Shown here: positions 46,974-55,874 of the stretch, piece after piece
Position numbering within the stretch: position 1 is the stretch's first letter
Layout: each line of letters starts with the position of its first letter
NCBI RefSeq assembly: GCF_002159555.1
Contig: NZ_NFIV01000006.1
Location: 62,001 to 126,000, forward strand
Source of the DNA: Muribaculum sp. An289
GTDB taxonomy: Bacteria; Bacteroidota; Bacteroidia; Bacteroidales; UBA932
Direction: 5' to 3'
DNA: 64,000 nt
Translations under genes and position numbers: made by a program
The notes under the pieces: model-generated
Databases searched by the model: none
Told to the model about the DNA's origin: nothing
Seen by the model: only the letters and a program-made list of their open reading frames with translations

Positions 46974-48977
46974 TCAAAGAGTACGGTATTTTTTGCCGTA
47001 TTCGAGCATCTGTCCGAGAAAATCATCGGTATATTCGACCCTGTAATCGATGGTTTCCCCGTTTTCGATGACAGGTACTATTTCAGGATTCACGAATCCC
47101 CCGTAAGGTTTGAGCCCGAGGGAGGCGTACCTTTCCCTGACTTCCTTGTGCAGAGCCGGATCTATGTGTATGGCATAGCGCTCTATCAGAGCTTTCCCCG
47201 CTTCATAGTCGCCTTCAGATTTGATTCTCTGTATCTCGGCAAGCAATTCCCCGAAAAGTCCGCGGAGTTTCACATAGTCGTTAATGATGAAATATGTCTT
47301 GCCGTCCCTTGTCCTTTTCTCGATGACATTGTCCGCAAGCCCCTTTTCGTAGCACCATTCGGAAATGAGTTTCCTGTTCTGCATGTGTGCCTCGGTATTC
47401 GGCCTTCCCGGTTCCACCCTTGAGAACTGTACGCAAATCCCGTTCCTGATATATGTCAGGTACTGTGCCTTGTACGCTTCCATGTCGGGAAGCAGCCCGA
47501 GTTCTACCATCTTATCGTCTCCCATGTAATAAAGGGCGAAAAGGTCGGCCCTTGCCTCTTCGAGGGCGGAGGCGTATTCCCCGAGCGCATTGGAAGACAC
47601 TCCAGGAAGAAGCTGCCCTGAACCGTGCCCGAGGCATTCGTGGAGGTCGGTGTGCAATTCATCGGTATATGATGAGTATTTTTTGATTAAGGCGACTTCG
47701 TCCTCGTCCCAAGCGAATTCGGAAGTGGTGCTTTTCGGCGCTTCTTCAGCCGATTTGTTGTATGCGTGCGTGATGTTGGCTATCGTCACCGATTTGGAGC
47801 CGTGCTCTTTCCTTATCCAGTCCGCATTCGGGAGGTTTATTCCTATCGGGGTGGACGGGAAGCAGTCGCCTCCGAGGGTTGTCGCGTCTATGACCTTTGC
47901 CGATATCCCCTTGACCTCCTTTTTCTTGAATCTGGGGTCCACTGGCGAATTGTCTTCGAACCACTGTGCGTTTTCGCTTATGGTCTCGGTCCTTTTGGAC
48001 GCTTCCGCATCCCGGATGTTCACTATGGATTCCCACGTGCCCTTCATTCCGAGAGGGTCGTTGTAGGTCTCTACGAAGCCGTTCACGAAGTCTATTTCCG
48101 AAAGAGTGTCCCTTACCCAGGCGATATTGTATTCGTCCCACGTCCTGAGGTCTCCGGTACGGTAATAGCTGATGAGCAGGTCTATGCATTCTTTCTGCAT
48201 TTCGTTTTCTGCAAATCCGGATGCAAGCTCAAGCTCTTCCACTATCTTTTCTATCGCTTTACCGTACAGACCTCCTATCCGGTAGGTGTCTTCCTTTATT
48301 TTCCCGTCTTCCCTGACGAGCCGGCTGTTCAGACCGTAGGAAACAGGGGCCGGGTCATCGGGGTTCTCCATGGCGGAGTAGAACCTTTCGGCTTCCCTGC
48401 GTGTCACGTCCTCATAGAAGTTGACCGCTGAGGCGGAGAGTATGTCCTTGTCCCCGTCCGTGTATTTCCTTTGCGCGTAGATTTCGGGGTCATATATAAT
48501 ATTAAGGAGTTTTTCACCGTTGTCCGTATTCCCGGCTTCCGCAACCAGCATGGAAAAATACTCCCTTCCGCATTCCGGGACAATCTTGTCTTCGGCATAA
48601 TGGTGGTGTATGCCGTTGCTGAAGAACACCCTCTTGGCATAGGTCTCGAATTTTTTCCATTCTTCCGTCTCCCTGTCTCCCTGATAGTCTTCGATTATGG
48701 CTTCGAGCAGATGCCTGATTTCGAGGTTGTACTTGCAGTTCTGATCCCAAAGGATGTCTCTTCCGTATTTCGCGGCTTCCCCGAGATGGTAGAGGAGGCT
48801 TTTCTGGCGGAATGTGAGGGAATCCCATCCAGGTATCCTGTATCTCATTATCTTAATGTCCGCGAATTCGTCCACGGTATAGCGGAAGCCGTCTTCCGCT
48901 GTTTTCCGCCCGCCATCGCATCCTGTCAGCATGGCGGATAGTCCCAATGTGTACACAAGCAATTTTTTAAAATTCAT
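46974..48977 (-). CDS. Dipeptidyl-peptidase III-like lipoprotein, M49 family
   Basis: A 667-residue zinc dipeptidyl peptidase. The M49 motif HECLGH is at residues 446-451 (usual form HELLGH), followed by GSGQ, and the second metal motif EEARADLFALYYMG is near 476. The N-terminus is a lipoprotein signal (LGLSAMLTGC, Cys20), so it acts outside the cytoplasm. It removes dipeptides from oligopeptide N-termini and would work after endopeptidases such as M6 or C11. Followed at 11 bp by the membrane-stress trio on the same strand. Confidence 0.9.
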   Translation of the reverse strand: MNFKKLLVYTLGLSAMLTGCDGGRKTAEDGFRYTVDEFADIKIMRYRIPGWDSLTFRQKSLLYHLGEAAKYGRDILWDQNCKYNLEIRHLLEAIIEDYQGDRETEEWKKFETYAKRVFFSNGIHHHYAEDKIVPECGREYFSMLVAEAGNTDNGEKLLNIIYDPEIYAQRKYTDGDKDILSASAVNFYEDVTRREAERFYSAMENPDDPAPVSYGLNSRLVREDGKIKEDTYRIGGLYGKAIEKIVEELELASGFAENEMQKECIDLLISYYRTGDLRTWDEYNIAWVRDTLSEIDFVNGFVETYNDPLGMKGTWESIVNIRDAEASKRTETISENAQWFEDNSPVDPRFKKKEVKGISAKVIDATTLGGDCFPSTPIGINLPNADWIRKEHGSKSVTIANITHAYNKSAEEAPKSTTSEFAWDEDEVALIKKYSSYTDELHTDLHECLGHGSGQLLPGVSSNALGEYASALEEARADLFALYYMGDDKMVELGLLPDMEAYKAQYLTYIRNGICVQFSRVEPGRPNTEAHMQNRKLISEWCYEKGLADNVIEKRTRDGKTYFIINDYVKLRGLFGELLAEIQRIKSEGDYEAGKALIERYAIHIDPALHKEVRERYASLGLKPYGGFVNPEIVPVIENGETIDYRVEYTDDFLGQMLEYGKKYRTL

Positions 48978-48988
48978 GTTTTATGTTT

Positions 48989-49234
48989 TTATTCACGTTT
49001 GTCCTCTATAGCCGCTTTCAGCTTTCTGACTGCCTTGAGGGCGAGTGCCGCCCAGTCCACCGATGACATTATACTGCGGACTGCCAGATATGCAAGGTTG
49101 GACGGGGAGTAGAAATCCTTGGCCTTTCCGTACTGTTCCCCGAGCTTCTTCTCCTTCCGCTCTATCTCATCCTTCAAATTGCCGATGGAAGCCGTCAGCT
49201 CATCGTAGTTCTTTATGTCGGCGTATCTATTCAT
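48989..49234 (-). CDS. Hypothetical small protein of the holin/YtxH trio
   Basis: An 81-residue protein with no recognised domain. It contains a charged coiled-coil helix (LKDEIERKEKKLGEQYGKA) and a hydrophobic helix near residues 48-68. The gene overlaps the holin-like gene by 8 nt and is the last of a three-gene set common in Bacteroidetes. Function unknown, likely membrane-associated. Confidence 0.75.
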   Translation of the reverse strand: MNRYADIKNYDELTASIGNLKDEIERKEKKLGEQYGKAKDFYSPSNLAYLAVRSIMSSVDWAALALKAVRKLKAAIEDKRE

Positions 49235-49577
49235 TGTTGTCGTAAAACAGTTTGATGAATAATCTCACGAACGTATTCCTGAAAAGTTTCTTCCTGAAAG
49301 CGAAAAGCACCGCTGCGGCGATGCAGAATATGCCGGCGACGATGAAGGCTCCGGCGGCGTAGCTTCCGATTTCCTCTCCGATGACGAGTATGCAGCCGAA
49401 TGCGGCTGTAATTACTGCCGTCATTACGGTTATGAGAAGGACAAGCATGCCGAAAAACCTTCCCAGGACGGTAGACAGGTCCTTCACCGTCCTGAGCTTT
49501 ATCTTTTGCAGTCTAAGTTCCGCATATTCTGCCGCTTCCTTTGACAGGTCTTCGGCAGGTTTTGTGAAATCTTCCAT
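49227..49577 (-). CDS. Phage holin 3_6-like (DUF1469) membrane protein
   Basis: A 116-residue protein with two transmembrane helices (LVLLITVMTAVITAAFGCIL, GAFIVAGIFCIAAAVLFAF) between an amphipathic N-terminal helix and a basic end (FRKKLFRNTFVRLF). It fits the Phage_holin_3_6 family, a name from sequence similarity and not a sign of prophage. In Bacteroidetes it lies with YtxH and a small coiled-coil protein, as here, and may stabilise the envelope. Three-base gap to YtxH, 8-nt overlap with the next gene. Confidence 0.8.
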   Translation of the reverse strand: MEDFTKPAEDLSKEAAEYAELRLQKIKLRTVKDLSTVLGRFFGMLVLLITVMTAVITAAFGCILVIGEEIGSYAAGAFIVAGIFCIAAAVLFAFRKKLFRNTFVRLFIKLFYDNNE

Positions 49578-49580
49578 GCC

Positions 49581-49829
49581 TTACATCTTTTCGAGGGTCC
49601 TTTCCAGGGCGTCCAGCCTTTCGAGGATGCGCTCCCTTACGTCTTCCTTGAGCTCGTTGCCGCTTTCTTTCAGGCTTTCCTTCAACGCCTTGGCGGCTTC
49701 AAGCCCTTCTTCGGCCTTCCGGCTTATCTTTGCGCGTGTTTCGCTGCCTTTGTCCGGTGCGAAGAGCAGCGCCACGACGGCGCCTGCTGCGGCACCGGCG
49801 AGAAATGCGAATATCGGGTTCTTGTCCAT
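49581..49829 (-). CDS. YtxH-domain protein
   Basis: An 82-residue protein with the Gly/Ala-rich membrane helix (NPIFAFLAGAAAGAVVALLF) followed by APDKGSETR, the YtxH signature, and a long charged helix. Members are stress-induced small membrane proteins. It is the first gene of the trio. Confidence 0.85.
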   Translation of the reverse strand: MDKNPIFAFLAGAAAGAVVALLFAPDKGSETRAKISRKAEEGLEAAKALKESLKESGNELKEDVRERILERLDALERTLEKM

Positions 49830-49885
49830 GACGATAATTTTTTATGATGATGAAAGCAAAGATAACATTTTAGCCGGAAAAATAC

Positions 49886-49893
49886 TATATTTG
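49886..49893 (+). promoter_or_regulatory. -7 box for the clostripain-like gene
   Basis: TATATTTG lies 18 bp before the start at 49912, with an A/T-rich tract upstream. Confidence 0.55.
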
Positions 49894-49911
49894 CTCCCAA
49901 ATAAATGGATT

Positions 49912-51177
49912 ATGAGGAACTTTTTCATATTCATGGCCGCCGTGCTGTCTTCCCTGCTTGTCTTTTCCTGCGAGGAAGAGTCTCCCTATCCTCCTTACAA
50001 GGGGTCGGGGCGCGTGGTAGTCGTATATATTTCAGCGAATAACAACCTTTCGAATTATGACGATGCCGAATTCGGCGTGTCCTATGCCGATACGAACTAT
50101 GTGGCCATGCTGGAAGGCTATCTTCCGGCCCAGGGTTCCGGTGAGCGCCTGCTCGTGTTTTTCCATACCGTAGACGATTCCCCGAGACTCGTGGAGCTTT
50201 CAAGGGACCGCAAGGGCAATCCTGTCGAAACCGTTGTCAGGACATTCGATGTAGAGTCTTCCTCTACGGCGGAATGTGTGGGCAGTGTGCTTTCATACGT
50301 GAAGGAGTCCTATCCTTCGGACAATTACGGTCTCATCCTGTGGTCGCATTCTACAGGCTGGCTGCCTGAGGGCTATTATGAGAACGGGGCCCCGTCTGGC
50401 TATGCCAATCCGGCCGACGCCCCGACATCGCCGATGAACCACATGGACGTTTACGGGAATGCCATAGTAAAGATGGCCGGGCCGGGTATTTCCCCATCGA
50501 GTTTCGGCAATGACAAATATACCGGTGAGGAGATAGACATCATAGACCTTGCGGCGGCAATCCCGATGCATCTTGACTTCCTTATTTTCGACAGCTGTCT
50601 TATGGGCTGTGTCGAAGTCGCCTACCAGTTCCGCGGAGTGACGGATTATTTTCTCGCTTCCCCGACCGAAGTGCTCGCGAACGGTTTTCCTTACACCCAC
50701 ATCATGGAGCCGCTTTTCAAATATTCCACCGAGTCGGCGCTGAAGGAAGTGGCGGATTTGTATTTCCATTATTATGCCGATAGCAACGCCCCTTATGCGA
50801 CGGTTTCGGTGGTGGATTGCTCGCGCCTTGACGGCCTGGCTTCGGCATGCAGGGCGATATACGAGGAGAACAGGTACAAGGTGCCGGATCTGGACCTTGG
50901 GGCGATTCAGCCTTATTTCAGGATGAACAAGCACTGGTTCTATGATTTGGGCGATTTCGTGGAAAATCTGGAGCCGTCCGCGACCTTGATGGCGGATTTC
51001 CGCTCGGCAATGGACCGTGCAGTGATTTTCAAGGAAAATACGGAGCGTTTCATCAGTTTCGAAATAACCGATTTCAGCGGGCTCAGTACTTATATCCAGA
51101 AGCCCGAGGAACCGTATCTTGACGAATATTACCGCGGTCTCGACTGGAATATTGCAACCAGGATGATTGCGGAATAA
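49912..51177 (+). CDS. Clostripain-like C11 cysteine peptidase lipoprotein
   Basis: A 421-residue protein with a lipoprotein signal (SSLLVFSC, Cys20). The caspase-like C11 core has His146 (LILWSHSTGW) and Cys229 (IFDSCLMGC), with WSH and DxCLMG typical of the family. C11 peptidases often cut after Arg or Lys and can self-activate. The long frame upstream of this start is antisense to the YtxH trio. Followed by a terminator-like hairpin at 51205-51224. Confidence 0.88.
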   Translation: MRNFFIFMAAVLSSLLVFSCEEESPYPPYKGSGRVVVVYISANNNLSNYDDAEFGVSYADTNYVAMLEGYLPAQGSGERLLVFFHTVDDSPRLVELSRDRKGNPVETVVRTFDVESSSTAECVGSVLSYVKESYPSDNYGLILWSHSTGWLPEGYYENGAPSGYANPADAPTSPMNHMDVYGNAIVKMAGPGISPSSFGNDKYTGEEIDIIDLAAAIPMHLDFLIFDSCLMGCVEVAYQFRGVTDYFLASPTEVLANGFPYTHIMEPLFKYSTESALKEVADLYFHYYADSNAPYATVSVVDCSRLDGLASACRAIYEENRYKVPDLDLGAIQPYFRMNKHWFYDLGDFVENLEPSATLMADFRSAMDRAVIFKENTERFISFEITDFSGLSTYIQKPEEPYLDEYYRGLDWNIATRMIAE

Positions 51178-51187
51178 AAAAAATCGC

Positions 51188-51195
51188 TATATTTG
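51188..51195 (+). promoter_or_regulatory. -7 box for rplY
   Basis: TATATTTG, with a TTG 18 bases upstream giving a typical -33/-7 spacing. The transcript would include both hairpins at 51205-51251 in its leader. Confidence 0.6.
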
Positions 51196-51204
51196 CAGCC
51201 CCAT

Positions 51205-51251
51205 AAAAAGCCGTCGGGCTTTTTGGTGCAATGGGGCCCGTGGAAACGGGC
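51205..51251 (+). promoter_or_regulatory. Two tandem hairpins in the rplY leader
   Basis: aaaaagcc-gtcg-ggcttttt (51205-51224) has the form of a terminator for the preceding gene. gcccgt-ggaa-acgggc (51236-51251) is a second short stem. Because the -7 box lies before both, they are part of the L25 leader and could give attenuation or autoregulation. Confidence 0.5.
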
Positions 51252-51281
51252 TGAGTAACACATTTTTAAATTTTTAATTAC

Positions 51282-51854
51282 ATGAAACAGGTTACATTAA
51301 AAGGTACAGGCCGTACTATCGGCAAGAAATCGGACGTGAAGGCTTTGCGCAGGTCAAAACTCGTCCCATGCGTTTATTATGGAAACGGTGTGGAGAACAC
51401 GATGTTCACAGTGACACTGAAAGACCTTGAGCAGCTTATAAACACTCCTAATTCCTATATCATCGAACTCGACATCGATGGGAAGAAACAGCTTGCGGTA
51501 TTGCATGCGATACAGTTCCATCCTGTGACCGACATGCCTTTGCATGTGGATTTCCTTGCCATCAGGGAAGACAGGCCGGTTGTCATAAACGTTCCTCTTT
51601 CGATTACCGGAAACTCCATCGGAGTACGTCAGGGCGGTAAGCTCATGGTATCTTCAAGGAAGCTTAAAGTCAGCGGCATGATCAAGGATCTTCCTGACAG
51701 GCTCGACGTGGATGTTACAGAACTTAATATAGGCAAGCAGATTGTTGCCGGCGACCTCCATTATGACAATATACAGATTGTGTCTCCTAAGGCTACCATT
51801 ATCTGTTCTGTCAGAATGACCAGGGCGGCAGCAGCCGCAGCTGCTGCTGAATAA
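51282..51854 (+). CDS. rplY: 50S ribosomal protein L25 (Ctc form)
   Basis: A 190-residue L25/TL5/Ctc protein that binds 5S rRNA. The N-terminal L25 domain (KSDVKALRRSKLVPCVYYGN) is followed by the CTC beta domain. The end is an alanine run. It is longer than E. coli L25, as is normal for the Ctc form. Adjacent to pth, 26 bp apart, the usual pairing. Confidence 0.95.
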   Translation: MKQVTLKGTGRTIGKKSDVKALRRSKLVPCVYYGNGVENTMFTVTLKDLEQLINTPNSYIIELDIDGKKQLAVLHAIQFHPVTDMPLHVDFLAIREDRPVVINVPLSITGNSIGVRQGGKLMVSSRKLKVSGMIKDLPDRLDVDVTELNIGKQIVAGDLHYDNIQIVSPKATIICSVRMTRAAAAAAAAE

Positions 51855-51880
51855 CGGCGGGCCTATCGTCCTGATTTGCC

Positions 51881-52465
51881 ATGGGAATGAATTATCTTGT
51901 CACAGGTCTTGGCAATATTGGCGGCGAATATGCGAATACCCGTCATAATATGGGTTTTATGGTGTTGGATGCCTGGGCTCAGGCGTCCAACATTTCTTTT
52001 TCATCCGAAAGGTACGGGGCAGTCGCCCAGCTGAGGCTGAACGGCAATTCGGTTACTTTGCTGAAACCTTCCACTTACATGAACCTCAGCGGAAAGGCCG
52101 TAAGGTATTGGCTCGACCGCCTGAAAGTCCCGGTTTCGAACCTTCTCGTGATTTCCGATGACCTGAATCTTCCTTACGGTACGATCCGGATGCGCAAGAA
52201 CGGCAGCTCGGGGGGACATAACGGGCTGGAAAACATCAATCAGCTGATAGGCACTACCGAATATGCGCGTCTGAGGATGGGAATCGGCCATGATTTCGGC
52301 CGTGGCGGCCAGGTGGATTTCGTCCTCGGAGAGCTGGACGAAATGGAGAAAAAAGAACTGCCCGAGTTGCTCGGGCGTTCCATCGAAGCCGTAAAGGCCT
52401 TTATAACAATCGGTCCTGACAGGGCCATGTCCCTTTTCAATTCCAAAAGGAAGGAGCCTCAATAG
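51881..52465 (+). CDS. pth: Peptidyl-tRNA hydrolase
   Basis: A 194-residue enzyme that frees tRNA from dropped peptidyl-tRNA. The family motif GEYANTRHNMGF includes catalytic His22, and PSTYMNLSG and SDDLNLPYG are present. A second Met at codon 3 is a possible alternative start. Ends overlap with the convergent S4 gene by 7 bp. Confidence 0.95.
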   Translation: MGMNYLVTGLGNIGGEYANTRHNMGFMVLDAWAQASNISFSSERYGAVAQLRLNGNSVTLLKPSTYMNLSGKAVRYWLDRLKVPVSNLLVISDDLNLPYGTIRMRKNGSSGGHNGLENINQLIGTTEYARLRMGIGHDFGRGGQVDFVLGELDEMEKKELPELLGRSIEAVKAFITIGPDRAMSLFNSKRKEPQ

Positions 52466-52899
52466 TCTTCTTCCTCATCGTCTTCTTCACCGTAGACATC
52501 TTCCGAGTCGAAGAAATACCTGTCCCAGAGGTCGTCCATTTCCCTTCTTTCCTTTTTCGTCGGACGTCCTGTGCCGCGTTCCCTTTTCAGGAAAAAAGTC
52601 TCGATCGGGCGGCGGAGTTTTTCAAGTTCCTCCTGTGGCGTGATGTTTTCGGCGTACTCGGGGACAAGTTTCGCCCCTATTCTCTTTTCTATCGTATTTA
52701 TCACCCGGAAGGTGAATGTGACTTCATTTTTCCTGACGGTTATTACATCTCCCGGTTTTACTGATTTGGAGGGTTTCGCATCCCCGCCGTTTATATGTAC
52801 CTTGTTGCCTTTGCAGGCATCGGTGGCATCCGCCCTCGTCTTGTAGACCCTGATGGCCCAAAGGTATTTGTCTATCCTTACTTCCGCCATTTGTCCCAA
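52459..52899 (-). CDS. S4-domain RNA-binding protein (HslR-like)
   Basis: A 146-residue protein with an S4 domain at the N-terminus (VRIDKYLWAIRVYKTRADAT, VKPGDVITVRK) and a charged tail ending in an acidic stretch. HslR homologues rescue stalled 50S subunits carrying peptidyl-tRNA, which suits its position opposite pth. It lies 6 bp after manA on the same strand. Confidence 0.88.
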   Translation of the reverse strand: MGQMAEVRIDKYLWAIRVYKTRADATDACKGNKVHINGGDAKPSKSVKPGDVITVRKNEVTFTFRVINTIEKRIGAKLVPEYAENITPQEELEKLRRPIETFFLKRERGTGRPTKKERREMDDLWDRYFFDSEDVYGEEDDEEEDY

Positions 52900-52905
52900 A
52901 CGTTT

Positions 52906-53958
52906 TTATCCTTGTTCAGTGTAGCTGTCATGCTCCTCCCTTTCGCGGAGTTTTGCCGAGATAAGGGTGCAGCCCTGTTTCCCGGCCTTTATCGTGAGGG
53001 CTGTCGCGGCGGCCGGTATTACGACGGCTTCCCCCTTCTTCACCCTGCATGTGGCTGAATCGCTGTACGGTTCCATGGTGAATCCGGCATCGCCTTCCGT
53101 GCACAGGAATACCGATACGCTGTCTTCCTCTTCGAGGCCGGTGCTCCTTGTTCCTTCCGGTGCAAGCCTGATGCATTCTATGGTAGATTCGTCAGAGTCG
53201 CTTACGATGCCTTCCTTCCGGGAGATGCAGTCGGCCGGGTTGGTCCGTTCGAGCCGGATGAAATCCATGGACTCTCCGATATGGGCTATCCTTTCTTCGG
53301 CGGTCCCTTTCCCGTCATACAGATTGAAGGCTATGAGGGACGGCTCCTCTATGATTCCTGCGAGTATTTTCCCTTCGGCGCAATGGGCCATTCCGGCAGG
53401 TATCTCTATCATGTCGCCTTTTTCGGGCCTTATCCTGTGCATGCTTTCCTTGATGGTGCCGTCAAGGCATCTGTCGAAAAGCTCGGTCGCGCTCAGATCC
53501 CTGTTGAAGCCTATGTATATGGCGGCATCCCGGTCCGCTTCCATTATGTACCAGAACTCTTTTTTTCCGAGGGCATCGTATCTTTCGAATGCCGTGCGGT
53601 CGTCCGGGTGTACATGTACCGGCAGGCTTCCTTGGATATCCACGGTCTTTACGAGGAGGGGGAACTGTGTCCCGAAATACTGGCTCGGATTGTCCCCGAT
53701 AAGGTCTTCCATATAGGTCTCCGTAATCTCTTCCAGCGTATTTCCCGCAAGGAAGCCGTTTGCCGCAATGCTTTCCCCGCATTCCCCGAGGTCGGCCACC
53801 TCGTAACTTTCCCCTACGGGAGTTTCCGGTGAAAGCATGCATTCATTCCCGTCCTCGTCCTTTACCTTGAAGGTCTTCCCGAGTTTGTCGAATAATGCTG
53901 TGCCTCCCCATTCCCGTTCTACTGGAACGGGACCGAATTTTAATGGATAAAGTTTCAT
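52906..53958 (-). CDS. manA: Mannose-6-phosphate isomerase, type I-like
   Basis: A 350-residue cupin isomerase interconverting mannose-6-phosphate and fructose-6-phosphate. Zinc ligands are in VHVHPDDRTAFER and later KKEFWYIME. The RPEKGDMIEIPAGMAHC segment belongs to the active-site beta-barrel. The gene starts inside the CPBP protease stop (4-nt overlap). Confidence 0.88.
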   Translation of the reverse strand: MKLYPLKFGPVPVEREWGGTALFDKLGKTFKVKDEDGNECMLSPETPVGESYEVADLGECGESIAANGFLAGNTLEEITETYMEDLIGDNPSQYFGTQFPLLVKTVDIQGSLPVHVHPDDRTAFERYDALGKKEFWYIMEADRDAAIYIGFNRDLSATELFDRCLDGTIKESMHRIRPEKGDMIEIPAGMAHCAEGKILAGIIEEPSLIAFNLYDGKGTAEERIAHIGESMDFIRLERTNPADCISRKEGIVSDSDESTIECIRLAPEGTRSTGLEEEDSVSVFLCTEGDAGFTMEPYSDSATCRVKKGEAVVIPAAATALTIKAGKQGCTLISAKLREREEHDSYTEQG

Positions 53959-54824
53959 CTTCTTTTAATTACGCTCATTCCTTTCCAACTGTTTGCCAGG
54001 GCAATGATGCAAAGTACGAGCACTAATGCGCAGCCGCCGATGACATACCAGTAGACGTTCCCCGGTATCAGGTTCCTGAACGTGTCCGAAGCCGAAAGCA
54101 TCGGGAAATTCCAGGATATGAGCAGGGAAAGGAAATTGTTGGTAAAATGCATGAGGATAGTCAGTTTCAATGAGCCTGTCTTGTAGTAGACCCATCCCAT
54201 CAGTATGCCTATCAGGAATGCCGGTATGGCCTGGAACGGGTTGAGATGGATTACCGCGAAAATAAGCGACGACCAGAAAATGGCCATGAACACGGATGTG
54301 TGTTTCAGCAGGCCCCTCAGTATGATTCCCCTGCAAAGCAGTTCTTCGAGCAACGGGGCAAGGATTGCCACGCTGATTATTGCAGTGGCCTTAGGCCCGT
54401 TGATAAGGGCGTCCAGGGACTGTTTCACCCAGTCCCACGGTTCCGGCATGATGCTGTTTATCGGATCGATGACCATCGATGAGCATACAATCATCAATGC
54501 AACGAGAAGTGCGGACAGCACCCAGCCTGCCTTTCCGAAAGAGTTGTTGTCTATCGGAATGTTCCTCGAAGAATGTATGCTGTTCTTCAGCATGGACTTC
54601 TTTCCCATGTTTATGGCATAGAGGATAGGGAACAGCATCATTATCAGGTATGCAACAGGTGAAAAATAGTCGTTTATGAACTGTTCCGGTGGGATAATCG
54701 GCGTGAAAAGGGCCGACAGGGCGAATGTGACGGCGGAGCTTACGAGATTGCCCGCAAGCAGAAGCAGTACGAGTATCCAGCTTTGTCCCAGTCCGGGCAG
54801 GTAATATGAAAGTTTCTTGAACAT
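53955..54824 (-). CDS. CPBP-family intramembrane metalloprotease
   Basis: A 289-residue protein with about six to eight membrane helices. The CPBP/Rce1-like motifs are EELLCRGIILRGLL (glutamates and Arg) and FAVIHLNP (His). The family cleaves prenylated or signal-like substrates in the membrane; bacterial targets are mostly unknown. It lies between manA and the nucleotidyltransferase. Confidence 0.85.
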   Translation of the reverse strand: MFKKLSYYLPGLGQSWILVLLLLAGNLVSSAVTFALSALFTPIIPPEQFINDYFSPVAYLIMMLFPILYAINMGKKSMLKNSIHSSRNIPIDNNSFGKAGWVLSALLVALMIVCSSMVIDPINSIMPEPWDWVKQSLDALINGPKATAIISVAILAPLLEELLCRGIILRGLLKHTSVFMAIFWSSLIFAVIHLNPFQAIPAFLIGILMGWVYYKTGSLKLTILMHFTNNFLSLLISWNFPMLSASDTFRNLIPGNVYWYVIGGCALVLVLCIIALANSWKGMSVIKRR

Positions 54825-54876
54825 TTCTTTAAGGATATTATGTTTTCAATCTGTTATTCGGAAGTAGTACTGGCTG

Positions 54877-55821
54877 TTATTCGGAAGCACTGGCGTTGAA
54901 AAGCGGGGAAGGGTAGAGCCCTTTGTCCGTCAACTCCTTGAATTTGGCGACAGCCATCGGCCTGTCTTCCTTGAATGTGACCCCGAACCATTCGCACGGG
55001 GTTTCCAGTACCTTGCAGGTCGCTTTTCCGCTGTGGATGAGCCTGTCGATTACCGTAGGTATGTAGAATTCCGATTTCAGCTCGCCGCCCTTTTCCTTCA
55101 GGAAGTCCCTGAACATTTCTTCGCTTTCTTCGAAATAATCCGGAGTGAAGCCCCACATGTTCATCGACACCAATGTCGAATCGGGATATGCCCTGTCTTC
55201 TTCTCCGGTCGGATGTCCTGTAATGTTTCCGTCGCTCTTCCTCGACAGCTCGTGGTTTTCAACGACACCGCTCAGGAAGCCTTCGGTGTCGGTCCGGCAG
55301 ATTCCTCTTGATACTCCTCCCGAAGGCGAGAGCGTGTTGGCCAGCCTGAACCCTACCATGGAATATCTGTCTTTTCCGCATTCCGGCGAGCGGAGCCAGT
55401 CCCCCAATATTTTGAATGATTCTTTTCCATAATAGTCGTCGCCGTTGATTACCGCAAACGGAGTGTCTATGGTGTCTTTTGCCATAAGCACGGCATGTGC
55501 AGTACCCCATGGCTTTACCCTTTCGCTGTTGAACGTGAAGCCGTCCGGAATTTTGCCGAGTTCCTGTGTGACGAAGCCGAATTCCACTTTTTCTCCGTCA
55601 GGAGTCCTCGCACCGGCATATTTCCGGCGTACTTCCCTTTCGAATTCGTCCCTGAAAGATTCCCTTACGATATAGACGACTTTGCCGAAACCGGCTTTTA
55701 CAGCATCGTAAACCGAATAGTCGATGATGGTCTCCCCGGCGGGGCCGATAGGGTCCATCTGTTTCAGTCCTCCGTACCGGCTGCCCATTCCTGCCGCCAA
55801 TACAAGTAATGTGGGTCTCAT
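54877..55821 (-). CDS. Sugar-phosphate nucleotidyltransferase-like protein
   Basis: A 314-residue GT-A-fold protein opening with LVLAAGMGSRYGGLKQMDP, the NTP-binding signature, and VINGDDYYG for metal binding. It resembles the nucleotidyltransferase family found next to kinases and isomerases of hexose-phosphate use. Substrate not determined. It heads the manA operon and could supply an activated sugar. Confidence 0.85.
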   Translation of the reverse strand: MRPTLLVLAAGMGSRYGGLKQMDPIGPAGETIIDYSVYDAVKAGFGKVVYIVRESFRDEFEREVRRKYAGARTPDGEKVEFGFVTQELGKIPDGFTFNSERVKPWGTAHAVLMAKDTIDTPFAVINGDDYYGKESFKILGDWLRSPECGKDRYSMVGFRLANTLSPSGGVSRGICRTDTEGFLSGVVENHELSRKSDGNITGHPTGEEDRAYPDSTLVSMNMWGFTPDYFEESEEMFRDFLKEKGGELKSEFYIPTVIDRLIHSGKATCKVLETPCEWFGVTFKEDRPMAVAKFKELTDKGLYPSPLFNASASE

Positions 55822-55859
55822 ATTTTTCTTCTTTTATTCAATGATTACGCAAAAATAAT

Positions 55860-55867
55860 TAAATTTG
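55860..55867 (+). promoter_or_regulatory. -7 box for the DivIC-like gene
   Basis: TAAATTTG just 8 bp before the start at 55875, so the transcript would have almost no leader. Confidence 0.45.
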
Positions 55868-55874
55868 CATTATT

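Noticed and set aside
49227-49577. Prophage indication from the holin-like name
   Set aside because: The holin 3_6/DUF1469 family is a chromosomal membrane protein in Bacteroidetes and no phage genes are near.
49381-49911. N-terminal extension of the C11 peptidase frame
   Set aside because: Antisense to the YtxH/holin genes; a lipoprotein signal and promoter box place the start at 49912.
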